Position numbers and translations under genes: made by a program
The notes under the pieces: model-generated
Told to the model about the DNA's origin: nothing
What the model saw: only the letters and a program-made list of their open reading frames with translations
Database searches by the model: none
DNA from: JAUREX01 sp964472135
Lineage (GTDB): Bacteria; Pseudomonadota; Alphaproteobacteria; Rhodobacterales; Rhodobacteraceae
Assembly: GCA_964472135.1 (NCBI GenBank)
Contig: CAYYJB010000036.1
Span: forward strand, 1 to 23,435
Length of the DNA stretch: 23,435 nucleotides
Reading direction: 5' to 3'
In this document: positions 15,905 to 23,031 of the stretch, in pieces
How the letters are laid out: each line of letters opens with the position of its first letter
Numbering within the stretch: the first letter of the stretch is position 1

Positions 15905-17041
15905 TCAGCCCTGCGCGGTGCGACGCTTCTTCTCGACGTCGTAGAAGGGCAGCGAATGGGTGGTCGCCTTGATCGGCCCGTGCGTGCCGCAGCGCACCTC
16001 GAGCGGGGTGCCGATATTGGCGCAATCGACGGGCAGGCGGGCGATGGCGACCGTCCAGCCGTTCAGCGGCGAGTGCATCGCCTGCGTCACGAGCCCGACC
16101 TTCTGCCCGTTGCGGAAGACCGGCGCGCCGTTGCCGGGCACGTTCTTGCCCTCGAGCTTCAGCCCCCAGATCTTGAACCGCTCCTTGCCCTTCAGCCGAT
16201 AATGCTCCTCGGCGCCGCGGAAACCGACCTTGCCCGAAGAGACGGTGAAATCGAGGCCGAGTTCCCACAGCGTGTCGCCGGGGCCCTCGTTCTCGAAGGG
16301 ATACATCTCGGAATTGTCGAAGGGATAGAAGAGCAGATAGCTTTCGGTCCTGAGCAGGTCGAGCGTGGTGAAGCGGCAGGGGATGATGCCCATCGCGCGC
16401 CCCTCGTCGAGGATGCGATCCCAGATCATCGGCGCGTCCTGCCCGCGGCAGAAGATCTCGTAGCCGCGCTCGCCCGTGTAGCCCGTGCGCGAGAGGGTGA
16501 TCGGCTTGCCGAAAAGCGCGGTCGGCATGTGGCTCATGTAGGGGAGCGCGCGCACGCCGGGGATGTGCCGCTCGAGATAGTCGACCGCGAGCGGCCCCTG
16601 CAGCGACAGGTCGTGCAGGTTGTCGTCGAAGCGGATCGAGACGTCGCGCCCGGTCGCCGCCATCGTCAGCTGCTCGTGCCCCTGGCCCGAGCCGTGCACG
16701 ACGGTAAAGCTGTTGGGCCCCATGCGGTAGATCACGCAGTCATCCACGAACTTGCCCGCGTCGTTCAGCATGCAGGCATAGATCGCCTTACCGGGCATGA
16801 GCCGTTCCATGTTGCGCGTCGTCGCGCGCTCGATCACATGGCTGGCCGCCGGGCCGGTGATATGGACCTTCTTGAGGCCCGAGACATCCATCAGGCCCGC
16901 CTTGGTGCGGATCGCCATGTATTCGGCATCCGGGTCGCCGTCGTAGGACCAGGCGGTGCCCATGCCCGACCAGTCCTCGAGATTCGAGCCAAGCGCGCGG
17001 TGGCGATCCGCAAGTGTCGAAAAACGCCAGGAATTGGTCAT
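15905..17041 (-). CDS. dmmD: GcvT-like tetrahydrofolate-dependent protein of the DMA monooxygenase operon
   Basis: A 378-aa stand-alone aminomethyltransferase-like (GcvT, T-protein) protein. The folate-binding domain spans about 40-290 and the C-terminal barrel about 300-375. The T-protein catalytic aspartate motif is present as FVDDCVIYRMG (D100/D101), and SRTGYTGERGYEIF is the usual folate-domain signature. As the first gene of dmmDABC, it most likely condenses the formaldehyde (or iminium) released by DmmABC with tetrahydrofolate to give methylene-THF; the purified oxidative N-demethylase complex is known to contain such a subunit. The ATG at 17041 has AGGGGG about 8 nt upstream. A generic sarcosine or dimethylglycine-type aminomethyltransferase is the alternative, less likely here. 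The C-terminal half of Tdm in this window is a relative. Confidence 0.88.
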   Translation of the reverse strand: MTNSWRFSTLADRHRALGSNLEDWSGMGTAWSYDGDPDAEYMAIRTKAGLMDVSGLKKVHITGPAASHVIERATTRNMERLMPGKAIYACMLNDAGKFVDDCVIYRMGPNSFTVVHGSGQGHEQLTMAATGRDVSIRFDDNLHDLSLQGPLAVDYLERHIPGVRALPYMSHMPTALFGKPITLSRTGYTGERGYEIFCRGQDAPMIWDRILDEGRAMGIIPCRFTTLDLLRTESYLLFYPFDNSEMYPFENEGPGDTLWELGLDFTVSSGKVGFRGAEEHYRLKGKERFKIWGLKLEGKNVPGNGAPVFRNGQKVGLVTQAMHSPLNGWTVAIARLPVDCANIGTPLEVRCGTHGPIKATTHSLPFYDVEKKRRTAQG

Positions 17042-17220
17042 TTCATCCCCCTGTCATGGGCCATCCGTTGCCGGCAGTCTCGACCGTCGCCGGCACAAAA
17101 TCAACCCTCTTGTTCAACTTCTTTTCCCATGGGGGAATAACCCCTCCGGGAGGACCGTCACCGCACCTTGCCAAACCGCCCCGGTCCACGCAAGCGCGGC
17201 ACGCGCGCGCAGCAAGCGAA
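17042..17220 (-). promoter_or_regulatory. Upstream region of dmmDABC with direct repeat and small palindromes
   Basis: This stretch is less GC-rich than its surroundings and must hold the dmmD promoter. On the minus strand two copies of GTTGA lie 13 bp apart (17118-17101), about 60-77 bp before the ATG, a spacing plausible for an AraC-type activator. Further upstream are three adjacent short palindromes (CCCATGGG, GGGG-AATAA-CCCC, CCTCC-G-GGAGG; 17126-17153). I see no convincing -35/-10 pair; TTGATT (17104-17099) with GAGACT 17 bp on is weak. Confidence 0.35.
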
Positions 17221-17246
17221 GGGGCGGCGCCCTGCGGCGCCGCCCC
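17221..17246 (-). terminator. Probable terminator hairpin after the APC permease gene
   Basis: A perfect 11-bp stem (17221-17231 with 17236-17246) and four-base loop lie about 35 nt past the permease stop, with only a poor T-rich tail (TTCGCTT) on the minus strand. A smaller palindrome TGCCCG-TC-CGGGCA sits between it and the stop codon. Confidence 0.5.
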
Positions 17247-17279
17247 GACGTCATCGGTGCAATGCCCGTCCGGGCACCC

Positions 17280-19043
17280 TCAGCCCGGCAGCACGAAGAA
17301 CCAGTTCGACCACAGCACGATCACCGCGCCGAGCGCGAGCGCGAGATAGGGCAGCATGCCCGCGCGCCGCTCGCCCGTCTCGCCTGGCTTGAGGCCGAGC
17401 TCGGCCAGCGCCTCGGGCGGAAAGCGCCCGCCGTCGACGACATAGTGGCGATACCAGAACACTGGCAGGATGAAGGCCGCAAAGATCAGCCCCGCCCAGA
17501 GCGCGTTCGAATAGCCCCACACCTTCGCGCCCGCCCCGAGGAAGAGCGCGTTGACGAAAGCGAGCACCGTGTTGATGCCGATCAGCACCGTGGGCGCCTT
17601 CCACGGCCGGTGGATGTGGGGCGAATCGATCCGGTGGATCCAGCCCGCGTTGAGGTTGAGGAAGTTGAAGAGGATGTAGCCCACGTTCGAGATCGCGAGA
17701 ACGTAGAAATACCCCCCCACATCCGAGGCGAGCGCGAGCAGGAAGAGGTTGAAGCCGAGATCGGTCCACATCGCGTTCGTGGGCGCGCCGTGCTCATTGA
17801 CGCGGCTCAGATAGTTGGGCAGCCAGCCGTCGCGCGAGCCCTGATAGAGCGTGCGCGACGATCCCGCCATCGCCGTCATGATGGCAAGGAAGAGCGCCAT
17901 GATCATCAGGATGACGAAGATCTGCGCGATGACGTTAGAGGAACTGACCATCGCGCCCAGCGCCGCCCCGATCCCGGTCCCGTCCACGATGCCCGGATCG
18001 AGCATCGCCGAGGCCCCGTAGAAGCCCTGGAAGGCGAAGGGGATGAGGAAGAAGAACACGACGCAGAGCAGACCCGAATAGAAGATCGCGCGGAAGGTGT
18101 CGGTCTTGGGATCCTTCAGCTCGCGCGTGTAGCAGACCGCCGTCTCGAAGCCGTAGGTCGACCAGGCGGCGATGTAGAGACCGCCGAGGAAGAGCGTCCA
18201 GCCGCCGATGTCCCAGCTCCCGTTCTCGCCGGAATAGGCGGCGGTCGGGGGCACGATGTCGGTGACGTTCATCCAGTCGATCGAGCCGGTCAGGATCGGC
18301 ACGATCCCGACGAGGAAGAGCGGCACGAGCACGATGACCGCAAGCGTCTTCTGCGCGCGCGCCGTCTGCGCGATGCCGCGGTGCTGGATGGCGAAGATGA
18401 TGAACATCAGCACCGCGCCGATCACGAAGGTCGAGTTGAAGTGCAGCAGGCCGAGCCCCGGCACCGGGATCGCGAAGGCCTCCCACACCCGGAAGGGGGG
18501 CGTCAGCGCGGCGATGGCGTCGGCATTGGCGACGGCCGCGATCGCGTCGGCCTCGCTCGTGCCCGCGTTGGCGGCGATGTAATCGACGACCGACTGCGTC
18601 GCGGCGGTGTATTGCGCGGCGTTCGCGGCCACCCAGTCGATCACCGCCTGGCTCTCGGCGGTCGGGATCGGAAAGAGCGCGTTCAGGATGTAGCCCGCCG
18701 CGATCGCGCAGCCGAGCGAGAGGACGGGCGACCAGGCGAACCAGTTGCACCACACCGAGAGCGGCGCGATGGCCTTGCCGTAGCGCAGCCAGGCCGTCGC
18801 GCCATAGACCGAGGCGCCGCCCGACTTGTTGCCGAACATCCCCGCGATCTCGGCATAGGTGAAGGATTGCAGGAAGCCCATGCACATGGAGATGATCCAG
18901 ACGACGAAGGCCGCCTGGCCGGCCACGCCGGCGATCCCGCCGATCGAGAACAGCACGAGCGGCGGCACGCCGGCGGCGACCCAGAACGCGCCGCGCCAGT
19001 CCAGCGCGCGCTTGAGCTCGCCGGACGTTGTATCAGATGACAT
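17280..19043 (-). CDS. APC-superfamily permease with unusual periplasmic insertion
   Basis: A 587-aa inner-membrane amino-acid/polyamine/organocation transporter with about 12 transmembrane segments. It opens with a cytoplasmic stretch and the first helices (LVLFSIGGIAGVAG, then TYAEIAGMFGNKSGGASVYGA), the usual APC start with a Gly-rich substrate-binding break. The loop at about 125-190 is long and Ala-rich and contains a self-similar pair (AVIDWVAANA near 133-142 and SVVDYIAANA near 151-160). Later segments include SGLLCVVFFFLIPFAFQGFYG, MAGSSRTLYQGSRDGWLP and the cytoplasmic HVHRPWKAP-like turn (SPHIHRPWKAP). The ATG at 19043 has GGGGAGA 7 nt upstream; upstream codons to 19241 lack coding character. 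Lying between dmmD and amt suggests uptake of a methylated amine, N-methyl amino acid or gamma-glutamylmethylamide, but the substrate cannot be read from sequence. Confidence 0.85.
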   Translation of the reverse strand: MSSDTTSGELKRALDWRGAFWVAAGVPPLVLFSIGGIAGVAGQAAFVVWIISMCMGFLQSFTYAEIAGMFGNKSGGASVYGATAWLRYGKAIAPLSVWCNWFAWSPVLSLGCAIAAGYILNALFPIPTAESQAVIDWVAANAAQYTAATQSVVDYIAANAGTSEADAIAAVANADAIAALTPPFRVWEAFAIPVPGLGLLHFNSTFVIGAVLMFIIFAIQHRGIAQTARAQKTLAVIVLVPLFLVGIVPILTGSIDWMNVTDIVPPTAAYSGENGSWDIGGWTLFLGGLYIAAWSTYGFETAVCYTRELKDPKTDTFRAIFYSGLLCVVFFFLIPFAFQGFYGASAMLDPGIVDGTGIGAALGAMVSSSNVIAQIFVILMIMALFLAIMTAMAGSSRTLYQGSRDGWLPNYLSRVNEHGAPTNAMWTDLGFNLFLLALASDVGGYFYVLAISNVGYILFNFLNLNAGWIHRIDSPHIHRPWKAPTVLIGINTVLAFVNALFLGAGAKVWGYSNALWAGLIFAAFILPVFWYRHYVVDGGRFPPEALAELGLKPGETGERRAGMLPYLALALGAVIVLWSNWFFVLPG

Positions 19044-19315
19044 TTCGGTTCTCCCCTGTCGTTTTCGGACGGCGCCGCGCCTCTCGGGCGTTCTGGCGTC
19101 GCGTTCCCCTGTTTGCCCGCACCGGGCGGCCGGACCGGGCCGGAACGGGATGTCGCGTCTGCGTTGCGAGGGTTCGGACCGACGGGCCTCGCCCTGGCTC
19201 TGCCCGATCAGGCGGCGTTTGCCCGCCGGGTTGCACAACAATTACGCAGACCCCTGCCGCGTCAATGGGGATCTTGGGGTGACGGGAAAGAATGTTTCGC
19301 CCTGCGACATGGAAA
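19044..19315 (-). promoter_or_regulatory. Non-coding leader upstream of the APC permease gene
   Basis: No coding frame on either strand looks real here. On the minus strand TTGACG (19265-19260) and TAATTG (19244-19239), with a 15-bp spacer, are the only sigma-70-like boxes I see, about 200 bp before the permease ATG. A degenerate relative of the NtrC-like site near amt (TTGC-N11-GCA, 19231-19249) overlaps them. Both are low-confidence. Confidence 0.3.
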
Positions 19316-19341
19316 CGCCGACCGGCTTTCACCGGTCGGCG
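19316..19341 (-). terminator. Rho-independent terminator of the amt-microprotein transcript
   Basis: A perfect 10-bp stem CGCCGACCGG / CCGGTCGGCG with six-base loop lies about 40 nt past the microprotein stop. On the minus strand it is followed by TTTCC, a short U-tract. A second smaller GC hairpin (about 19353-19374) lies between it and the stop codon. Confidence 0.65.
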
Positions 19342-19380
19342 TCAGGTCGTGCAGGCCGGGGCCAGCGGCCCCGCCGAGGG

Positions 19381-19539
19381 CTATTTCAGCTTGCCATAGG
19401 CGCCGTGCTCATGCCGCGCGCCAACCACGAGCGCCCCGACGCAGAGCACCACGGCGACGAGGAGCCATATGCCCTCGCTGCCGCTGCCGGCGTAATAGGC
19501 GCCCGCGCCCTCCCAGACGGTGATGGGTGAACCGATCAT
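19381..19539 (-). CDS. 52-residue single-span membrane microprotein downstream of amt
   Basis: A small gene with an ATG at 19539, GGGAG about 8 nt upstream, and a TAG stop at 19381. The protein begins MIGSPITVWEGAGAYYAG, has one clear transmembrane helix (about 24-40, IWLLVAVVLCVGALVVGA) and ends with a short, His/Lys-containing tail (ARHEHGAYGKLK). It starts 22 bp after the amt stop and is followed by a terminator, so it shares amt's transcript. I do not recognise a named family. A single-span partner of the ammonium transporter or of the nearby permease is a reasonable idea but unproved. The Shine-Dalgarno, the tight spacing and the membrane-helix pattern support it as a real gene. Confidence 0.72.
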   Translation of the reverse strand: MIGSPITVWEGAGAYYAGSGSEGIWLLVAVVLCVGALVVGARHEHGAYGKLK

Positions 19540-19561
19540 CTTGCTTACTCCCTTCCGAGGA

Positions 19562-20950
19562 TCACTGCGCGGCGCCCGAGGGGCTGTGCGCCCCGCCGAG
19601 CACTTCCGGATAGGCCACTGCCGGCACCTTGGCGCGGTCGAGCCCCATGATCTCGGCCTCGCGCGGGACCCGCAAGAGGCCGATCATCTTCACGATCAGC
19701 GACACGACATAACCCGAGCCCAGACCGACCACGATCATGACCACCGCCCCGACGATCTGCCCCATGAGCGAGGTCGTCGCCGCCCCCTCGACGTTCAGCG
19801 CCGGATAGCCCGAGGCGAAGATCCCGACCGCCAGCACGCCCCAGATGCCGAGCACCCCATGGAGCGCGACCGCGCCCACCGCATCGTCGATCCCCATCCG
19901 CTCGACCATGCGCGAGGCGATGGGCATGATGATGCCGCCGGCGAAGGCGATCGCGAAGGCCATCGGCGGCCAGTAGAGGTCGAGCCCCGCCGCGACCGAG
20001 ATGATCCCGCCGAGCGCGCCCGACATCATCCAGAACGGATCGCGCGTCGCGATCCAGGCCGCGATGCCGCCGCCTGCGAAACCCATCAGGATATTGAAGG
20101 TCAGCGCCGAGAGCGTGAGCGGCGTGCCGTAGATCGAGGCATAGGCCGAGGACGACCACGACCAGGCCTCGCCCGGGAAGATCACGCAGGCCATGAGGAA
20201 GCCCCAGAAGCCCGCGATGATGAGCATGAGGCCCACGACCGTCGCCGGCAGCGAATGGCCCGGGATCGAGTTGGCGCTGCCGTCCGCGTTGAACTTGCCG
20301 ATCCGCGGCCCGAGGTTGATCAGCACCCCGAGGGTGAAGAAGCCCGCGATCGCGTGCACGACGCCCGAGGCGCCGAAATCGTGATAGCCGAAAGAGGTGA
20401 CAAGCCAGCCGTCCGCGTGCCAGCCCCAGGCCGCGCCGAGGATCCACACGAAGGAGCCGAGCGCGATGGCAAGGATGGTGAAGCCCACGATCTGGATCCG
20501 CTCGATGAGCGCGCCGGACATGATCGAGGCGGTCGTCGCCGCGAACATCGCGAAGGCGCCGAAGAACACCCCCGTCGCGCTGTCGCCGAGGTTCGGACCC
20601 ATCGCCTGGCCGATCGGGCTTGCCGCGGCGTTGGCGTATTCGACCCCGGATACGCCCATCGGGCCCGCGGTCAGGGACAGGCCGGTCGGGAAGGCCCAAT
20701 AGATCCACCATCCGGCGAAATAGAAGGTCGGGATGATGAAGGCGAATGCGAGGATGTTCTTGATGCCTGCCGCGAGCGCGTTCTTGGCGCGCGAGGCGCC
20801 CATCTCGTAGGACAGGAACCCGGCATGGATCAGCACCATGAGCGGGATGGTCAGGTAGTAGAAAACCTCGGCCGTGCTGCGGTTCAGCGCCGCCGCAGCG
20901 TCCTTGAGGGTCGCCACCTCGGCCGCGAGGGCCGCGATCTGTTCTTCCAT
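19562..20950 (-). CDS. amt: Ammonium/methylammonium transporter (Amt family)
   Basis: A 462-aa inner-membrane channel/transporter with 11 core helices. The substrate-recruiting aspartate and the twin pore histidines of Amt proteins are present: D191 in FGYHDFGASGVVH, H199 in the same motif, and H364 in DDAVGAVALHGVLGIWG. FGAFAMFAATTASIMSGALIER marks the usual helix-3 region. In place of a signal peptide the first 25 residues form a heptad-like amphipathic helix (MEEQIAALAAEVATLKDAAA). The ATG at 20950 has GGAGA 8 nt upstream; the frame is open to 21079 but that part has no coding character. Methylammonium is a classic Amt substrate, so it may retain methylamine as well as ammonium. An NtrC-like palindrome lies about 93 bp upstream, indicating nitrogen control. 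No glnK lies beside it; a microprotein follows instead. Confidence 0.93.
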   Translation of the reverse strand: MEEQIAALAAEVATLKDAAAALNRSTAEVFYYLTIPLMVLIHAGFLSYEMGASRAKNALAAGIKNILAFAFIIPTFYFAGWWIYWAFPTGLSLTAGPMGVSGVEYANAAASPIGQAMGPNLGDSATGVFFGAFAMFAATTASIMSGALIERIQIVGFTILAIALGSFVWILGAAWGWHADGWLVTSFGYHDFGASGVVHAIAGFFTLGVLINLGPRIGKFNADGSANSIPGHSLPATVVGLMLIIAGFWGFLMACVIFPGEAWSWSSSAYASIYGTPLTLSALTFNILMGFAGGGIAAWIATRDPFWMMSGALGGIISVAAGLDLYWPPMAFAIAFAGGIIMPIASRMVERMGIDDAVGAVALHGVLGIWGVLAVGIFASGYPALNVEGAATTSLMGQIVGAVVMIVVGLGSGYVVSLIVKMIGLLRVPREAEIMGLDRAKVPAVAYPEVLGGAHSPSGAAQ

Positions 20951-21042
20951 TCGGTGTGTCTCCCTGTTGACGGCGCGTATCGGGCGTCGACCGCGCTTCT
21001 TTTGGGCGACTGAGACACGGGACCGTGAACGGCGCAACCGAT

Positions 21043-21061
21043 TTGCACCAAGGTGGCGCAA
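21043..21061 (-). promoter_or_regulatory. NtrC-like operator upstream of amt
   Basis: The 19-bp sequence TTGCACCA-AGG-TGGCGCAA is a near-perfect dyad (TTGCnCCA-N3-TGGnGCAA), very close to the enterobacterial NtrC consensus (TTGCACCA-N3-TGGTGCAA, one mismatch). It lies about 93 bp upstream of the amt start. I see no sigma-54 -24/-12 element; in Rhodobacter capsulatus NtrC works with the housekeeping sigma factor, so that absence does not argue against it. Confidence 0.65.
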
Positions 21062-21090
21062 CGGCTTCGGGAAACGCATGCAAATTGGGC

Positions 21091-21115
21091 GCCCCGCCCG
21101 GAAATTGGGCGGGGC
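21091..21115 (-). terminator. Probable tmm terminator
   Basis: A perfect 9-bp stem GCCCCGCCC / GGGCGGGGC with loop GGAAATT lies 10 nt after the tmm stop. On the minus strand it is followed within a few bases by AATTT, a weak U-tract. An AAATTGGGCG direct repeat (21082 and 21102) overlaps the loop and flank. Confidence 0.55.
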
Positions 21116-21124
21116 GTGCCTAAA

Positions 21125-22468
21125 TCAGTTGCGCAGATAGCTCTCCATCGTGTCCTCGAGCGCGTCCTTCCACGGCGTGTGGTGGACGGGCGCCATCGTG
21201 CCGGTGATGACCGACCGATAGGCGTTGTCGCGGAACGACATGATGCCCTGCTTCTTGTGGTCCTTCCATTCGTAGAAGGCCTCGCACGCGCCATCGACGT
21301 CGAAATCGGGGTAATCCGTCTCGGCGATCAGCTCCTTCACGTAATCGCCCTGATAGTGGATCGCGTCATGCGCGTCCTGCCCGGCATCCTCGCCCGCGAC
21401 GCGGTCGGCGACATCCTGAAGCAGCACGGCCTTGTCGGCGGGGATGGCGATGCGCCCCATGATCGCATCGCGCACCCACCAGGCCTGCGCGTCGAACATG
21501 TTGAAGGTGAACCACTGATCCTGCATCCCGAGATAGAACAGCCGCGGATTGTGCACCCACGCCACCCCCTTGTAGAGGTCCGCCGTCGCGAGGCGGTTGG
21601 CGGTGCGCAGCCGCAGATCGTCGGGCAGGAAGGGGAAGTGGTGCTTGTAGCCCGTGCACAGGATGATCGCATCGACCTTGCGCGAGGTGCCGTCGGCGAA
21701 ATGGGCGGTCGTCTCGTCCACCCGCTCGAGCTTCGGCACCTCCTGCCAGTTCGACGGCCAGCCATAGCCCATCGGCGCGTGGCGATAGGCGACCGTGATC
21801 GACTTCGCGCCGTATTTCCAGCACTGTGAGCCGATGTCCTCGGCCGAATAGGACGAGCCGAGGATCAGCAGATCCTTGCCCGCGAACTCGCGCGCGTCGC
21901 GGAAGTCGTGGGCATGCAGCACCCTGCCGTTGAAGCGGTCGAAGCCCGGGTATTCGGGCACGTTCGGCACCGAGAAGTGGCCCGAGGCGACGACGACATG
22001 GTCGAATTCCTCCTCATACATCCGGTCGGCCGCGAGGTCGTGGACGGTGACGACGAAGAGGTTGCGCGCGGCATCGAAGCGCACCATCCGCACCGTGGTC
22101 GAAAAGCGGATCCAGTCGCGCACGCCGGCCTTCTTCACCCGCCCCTCGATATAGTCGAACAGCACTGCCCGCGGCGGGTATGAGGCGATCTGCTTGCCGA
22201 AATGCTCCTCGAAGGAATAGTCGGCGAACTCGAGCCCCTCCTTGGGCCCGTTCGACCACAGATAGCGATACATCGAGCAATGCACCGGCTCTCCGTACTG
22301 GTCGAGCCCGGTCCGCCAGGTGTAGTTCCACAGGCCGCCCCAGTTCGACTGCTTCTCGAAGCAGACGACCTCGGGGATCTCGGCCCCCTTTTCGGCCGCC
22401 GACTGAAAGGCACGCAACTGCGCCAGCCCCGACGGACCCGCCCCGATCACCGCCACCCGCTTCTTCAT
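21125..22468 (-). CDS. tmm: Trimethylamine monooxygenase (flavin-containing monooxygenase)
   Basis: Cytoplasmic FAD/NADPH enzyme (447 aa) oxidising trimethylamine to TMAO. Motifs in order: FAD-binding VIGAGPSG (residues 7-14), the FMO-identifying sequence FNGRVLHAHDF (179-189), NADPH-binding ILGSSYSAED (202-211), and the ATG-type motif ILCTGYKHHFPFL. Tyr207 in SSYSAED is at the same number as the tyrosine I recall as important in the Roseovarius nubinhibens enzyme. The length equals that of characterised bacterial Tmm proteins. The ATG at 22468 is preceded by GGAGGA with good spacing. It appears monocistronic: its own promoter region is shared with the divergent cupin gene, and a hairpin follows the stop. 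Tmm enzymes also oxidise DMS and other methylated amines in vitro. Confidence 0.95.
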   Translation of the reverse strand: MKKRVAVIGAGPSGLAQLRAFQSAAEKGAEIPEVVCFEKQSNWGGLWNYTWRTGLDQYGEPVHCSMYRYLWSNGPKEGLEFADYSFEEHFGKQIASYPPRAVLFDYIEGRVKKAGVRDWIRFSTTVRMVRFDAARNLFVVTVHDLAADRMYEEEFDHVVVASGHFSVPNVPEYPGFDRFNGRVLHAHDFRDAREFAGKDLLILGSSYSAEDIGSQCWKYGAKSITVAYRHAPMGYGWPSNWQEVPKLERVDETTAHFADGTSRKVDAIILCTGYKHHFPFLPDDLRLRTANRLATADLYKGVAWVHNPRLFYLGMQDQWFTFNMFDAQAWWVRDAIMGRIAIPADKAVLLQDVADRVAGEDAGQDAHDAIHYQGDYVKELIAETDYPDFDVDGACEAFYEWKDHKKQGIMSFRDNAYRSVITGTMAPVHHTPWKDALEDTMESYLRN

Positions 22469-22520
22469 CCGATCCTCCGCACCTGTCCAGAATTCCGCCG
22501 CCCCTGCGGCCTTGACGCGA

Positions 22521-22550
22521 ACCCTAGGGGGAAGCGCGCCGCGCTGTCAA
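22521..22550 (-). promoter_or_regulatory. Probable tmm promoter
   Basis: On the minus strand a perfect -35 box TTGACA (22550-22545) and a -10-like TAGGGT (22526-22521) are separated by 18 bp, leaving a leader of about 45 nt before the tmm ATG. Confidence 0.45.
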
Positions 22551-22568
22551 ACCCCGCCAGGCGGGCGG

Positions 22569-22598
22569 TTGACGGCAGGGGCGCGGGCGCGCCATCAT
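22569..22598 (+). promoter_or_regulatory. Possible promoter for the cupin gene
   Basis: TTGACG (22569-22574) and CATCAT (22593-22598) with an 18-bp spacer lie about 25 bp before the cupin ATG. The -35 box stands back to back with that of tmm, 18 bp away, and the two form the arms of an imperfect dyad. Confidence 0.35.
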
Positions 22599-22622
22599 CG
22601 CGCGCATCCCGGAGGCTCCGCC

Positions 22623-22985
22623 ATGAAACCGCTCGATCCCGCCGACCGCCGCGTCGCGAACATCCGCACCGCCCCCTTCGCGCCCTTCGTCTATCCCGAC
22701 GGGGTGGCGCTCGGCGACGGTGTCCTGCAACTCGATGACAGCCTGCCCGCGGGCGAGGGCTTCCACGTCTATCGCATGCCGGCGGGGATGCGCACCCGCA
22801 GCCACCGCCACAACGGGCACGAGCAGTTCCTGATCCTCGAGGGCGAATTGCACGAGAGCGACGGCACCATCCTGCGCGCGGGCGACATGGTCTTTTACCG
22901 CGACGGGACCGAGCACAACTCCTTCACGCCGACGGGCTGCCTGCTCGCGGTCCACATCGCGCGCGCCGAGACGCCGCTGGAATAG
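22623..22985 (+). CDS. Small cupin-domain protein, function unknown
   Basis: A 120-aa single-domain cupin. The first cupin motif is RSHRHNGHEQFLILEGEL (59-76) and the second GDMVFYRDGTEHNSF (88-101). They supply the usual metal ligands His61, His63, Glu67 and His98, so a mononuclear metal site is expected. Residues 1-45 form an N-terminal beta arm. The ATG at 22623 has GGAGG 7 nt upstream; the frame is open upstream to 22512 but that part lies in the promoter region. It diverges from tmm and converges on the glutamine-synthetase-family gene. Such short cupins may be enzymes, metabolite binders or detoxifying proteins. Its position suggests a link to TMA/TMAO metabolism, but I cannot assign a reaction. 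Confidence 0.85.
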   Translation: MKPLDPADRRVANIRTAPFAPFVYPDGVALGDGVLQLDDSLPAGEGFHVYRMPAGMRTRSHRHNGHEQFLILEGELHESDGTILRAGDMVFYRDGTEHNSFTPTGCLLAVHIARAETPLE

Positions 22986-22998
22986 CACTCCCCCACGG

Positions 22999-23024
22999 GC
23001 GCGGCCCCGGTGCCGGGGCCGCGC
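22999..23024. terminator. Possible bidirectional terminator hairpin between convergent genes
   Basis: A perfect 12-bp inverted repeat GCGCGGCCCCGG / CCGGGGCCGCGC with two central bases lies between the cupin stop and the convergent synthetase stop. No T-run is present on either side, so it may act as a 3' mRNA stabiliser instead. Confidence 0.5.
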
Positions 23025-23031
23025 GGGCGCG

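Noticed and set aside
16956..19040. A 694-codon plus-strand open frame antisense to the APC permease gene
   Set aside because: Highly charged, low-complexity translation (runs of Asp/Glu/Arg/His) and no ribosome-binding site; the opposite strand encodes a clear 12-helix membrane protein.
19044..19241. N-terminal extension of the APC permease by 66 residues
   Set aside because: Arg/Gly-rich, non-membrane sequence with no ribosome-binding site; the ATG at 19043 has a good one.
20951..21042. Sigma-54 -24/-12 promoter below the NtrC-like site
   Set aside because: I found no GG-N10-GC pair in a suitable context; NtrC in Rhodobacter can act with the housekeeping sigma factor.
20951..21079. N-terminal extension of Amt by 43 residues
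   Set aside because: It would run through the NtrC-like site and promoter region; it is Arg-rich, and the ATG at 20950 has GGAGA.
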